The position numbers were made by a program, and so were the translations under genes. Below are positions 63,590 through 64,000 of a stretch of DNA of 64,000 nt, piece by piece; the stretch's first letter is position 1, and each line of letters begins with the position of its first letter. The stretch comes from Chondrus crispus (Eukaryota > Rhodophyta > Florideophyceae > Gigartinales > Gigartinaceae): contig NW_005179009.1 in assembly GCF_000350225.1 (NCBI RefSeq), forward strand, positions 13,713-77,712, in the 5' to 3' direction. The notes under the pieces were generated by a model. The model was not told the origin of the DNA, ran no database searches, and saw nothing but the letters and a program-made list of their open reading frames with translations.

Positions 63590-63990
63590 GTCAATAAACA
63601 AACACTTTCATATGTGATCTTCGTGATCCCCTCACACAACTCACACAAAGCCATCACAAAATGCACACTGCCATCACAAAATGCACATTATCAGTGTGAG
63701 AGTTTTTATTTCAAGGTTGACGTTTGAGAGTTTTGAGATGCGTCTCACAAAACCGTCACAAAAGATTCACGAAAATGTGTGATGTTTGAGACGATTTTTG
63801 TCATGATCACAAAACGTTCTCAAAAAGTGCTACAATTCAACAAATAATCACAAACCATGTGTGACGAATAAGAAGATGGAGTAAGACGAATGAGATGAAG
63901 GCGGCCAAAGAGCAAAACTCTCACAAATCGTTACACAAATCGTCTCACTTTTTGTGACGCCCTAAATCGTCACAAAACGGAGCACAGGGA
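63590..63990. repeat. Cluster of short TCACAAAA-type repeats (possible element end, runs to window edge)
   Basis: Within 400 bp the 8-mer TCACAAAA or close variants (CTCACAAA, ATCACAAAA, GTCACAAAA) recur more than a dozen times on the plus strand, with GTGTGAGAGTTTT/TTTGTGACG-type versions in the other direction. Such clusters of short motifs in both orientations are usual in subterminal transposase-binding regions of hAT, CACTA or Mutator elements. The window ends before any terminus can be seen, so the family is open. Confidence 0.5.
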
Positions 63991-64000
63991 TATAGTGCCA

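Overview
The window looks like a piece of the nuclear genome of a red alga, most likely a multicellular (florideophyte) one such as Chondrus. This is inferred from gene content, not proven. Plastid-related genes (a TIC236/TamB-type envelope protein, an ATP sulfurylase with a transit-peptide-like leader, phylloquinone/menaquinone-pathway enzymes) sit beside purely eukaryotic ones (SWR1, Aquarius, GCP4, CASP, p24). Every recognised gene is a single open frame without visible introns, even at 2,092 codons. Genes are packed back to back and separated by islands of mobile DNA.

Layout. 1-5155 (-): 5' part of a SWR1/SRCAP chromatin remodeller, running off the left edge. 6275-7218: two nested pogo/Tigger-type deletion derivatives. 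7589-25121: gene block of Aquarius (+), GCP4 (-), a DEP-DUF547 protein (+), a MenH-MenC fusion (-) and TIC236/TamB (+). 26.1-28.6 kb: decayed DDE_1 (pogo/jerky-like) transposon with a solo LTR inserted in it. 29412-37878: second gene block of ATP sulfurylase (+), Golgi CASP (-), organellar IF3 (+), p24/TMED (-), a coiled-coil protein with a lone adenylate-enzyme C-terminal subdomain (+) and MenB (-). 38.2-38.8 kb: Mutator-like transposase remnant. 39305-52803: one broken Ty3/gypsy chromovirus-type element on the minus strand, carrying two further solo LTRs. 52804-54421: integrase/chromodomain fragment of a second copy in the other orientation. 57097-60867: two unrecognised convergent genes. 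62.1-62.9 kb: foldback-like repeat with nested palindromes. 63.6-64.0 kb: cluster of short repeats that looks like the edge of another element.

How the genes relate. Three enzymes of naphthoquinone synthesis are encoded here: MenH and MenC in one chain, and MenB 19 kb away. MenB ends in AKL, a peroxisomal-type signal. The host genes alternate strands, so nearly all form convergent pairs (145-403 bp between stops) or divergent pairs (about 0.4-0.6 kb between starts).

The least explained material is the convergent unknown gene pair at 57-61 kb, the palindromic foldback array beside it, and the lone acyl-CoA-synthetase-type C-terminal domain next to MenB. Nothing resembling CRISPR, rRNA or a complete tRNA was seen.
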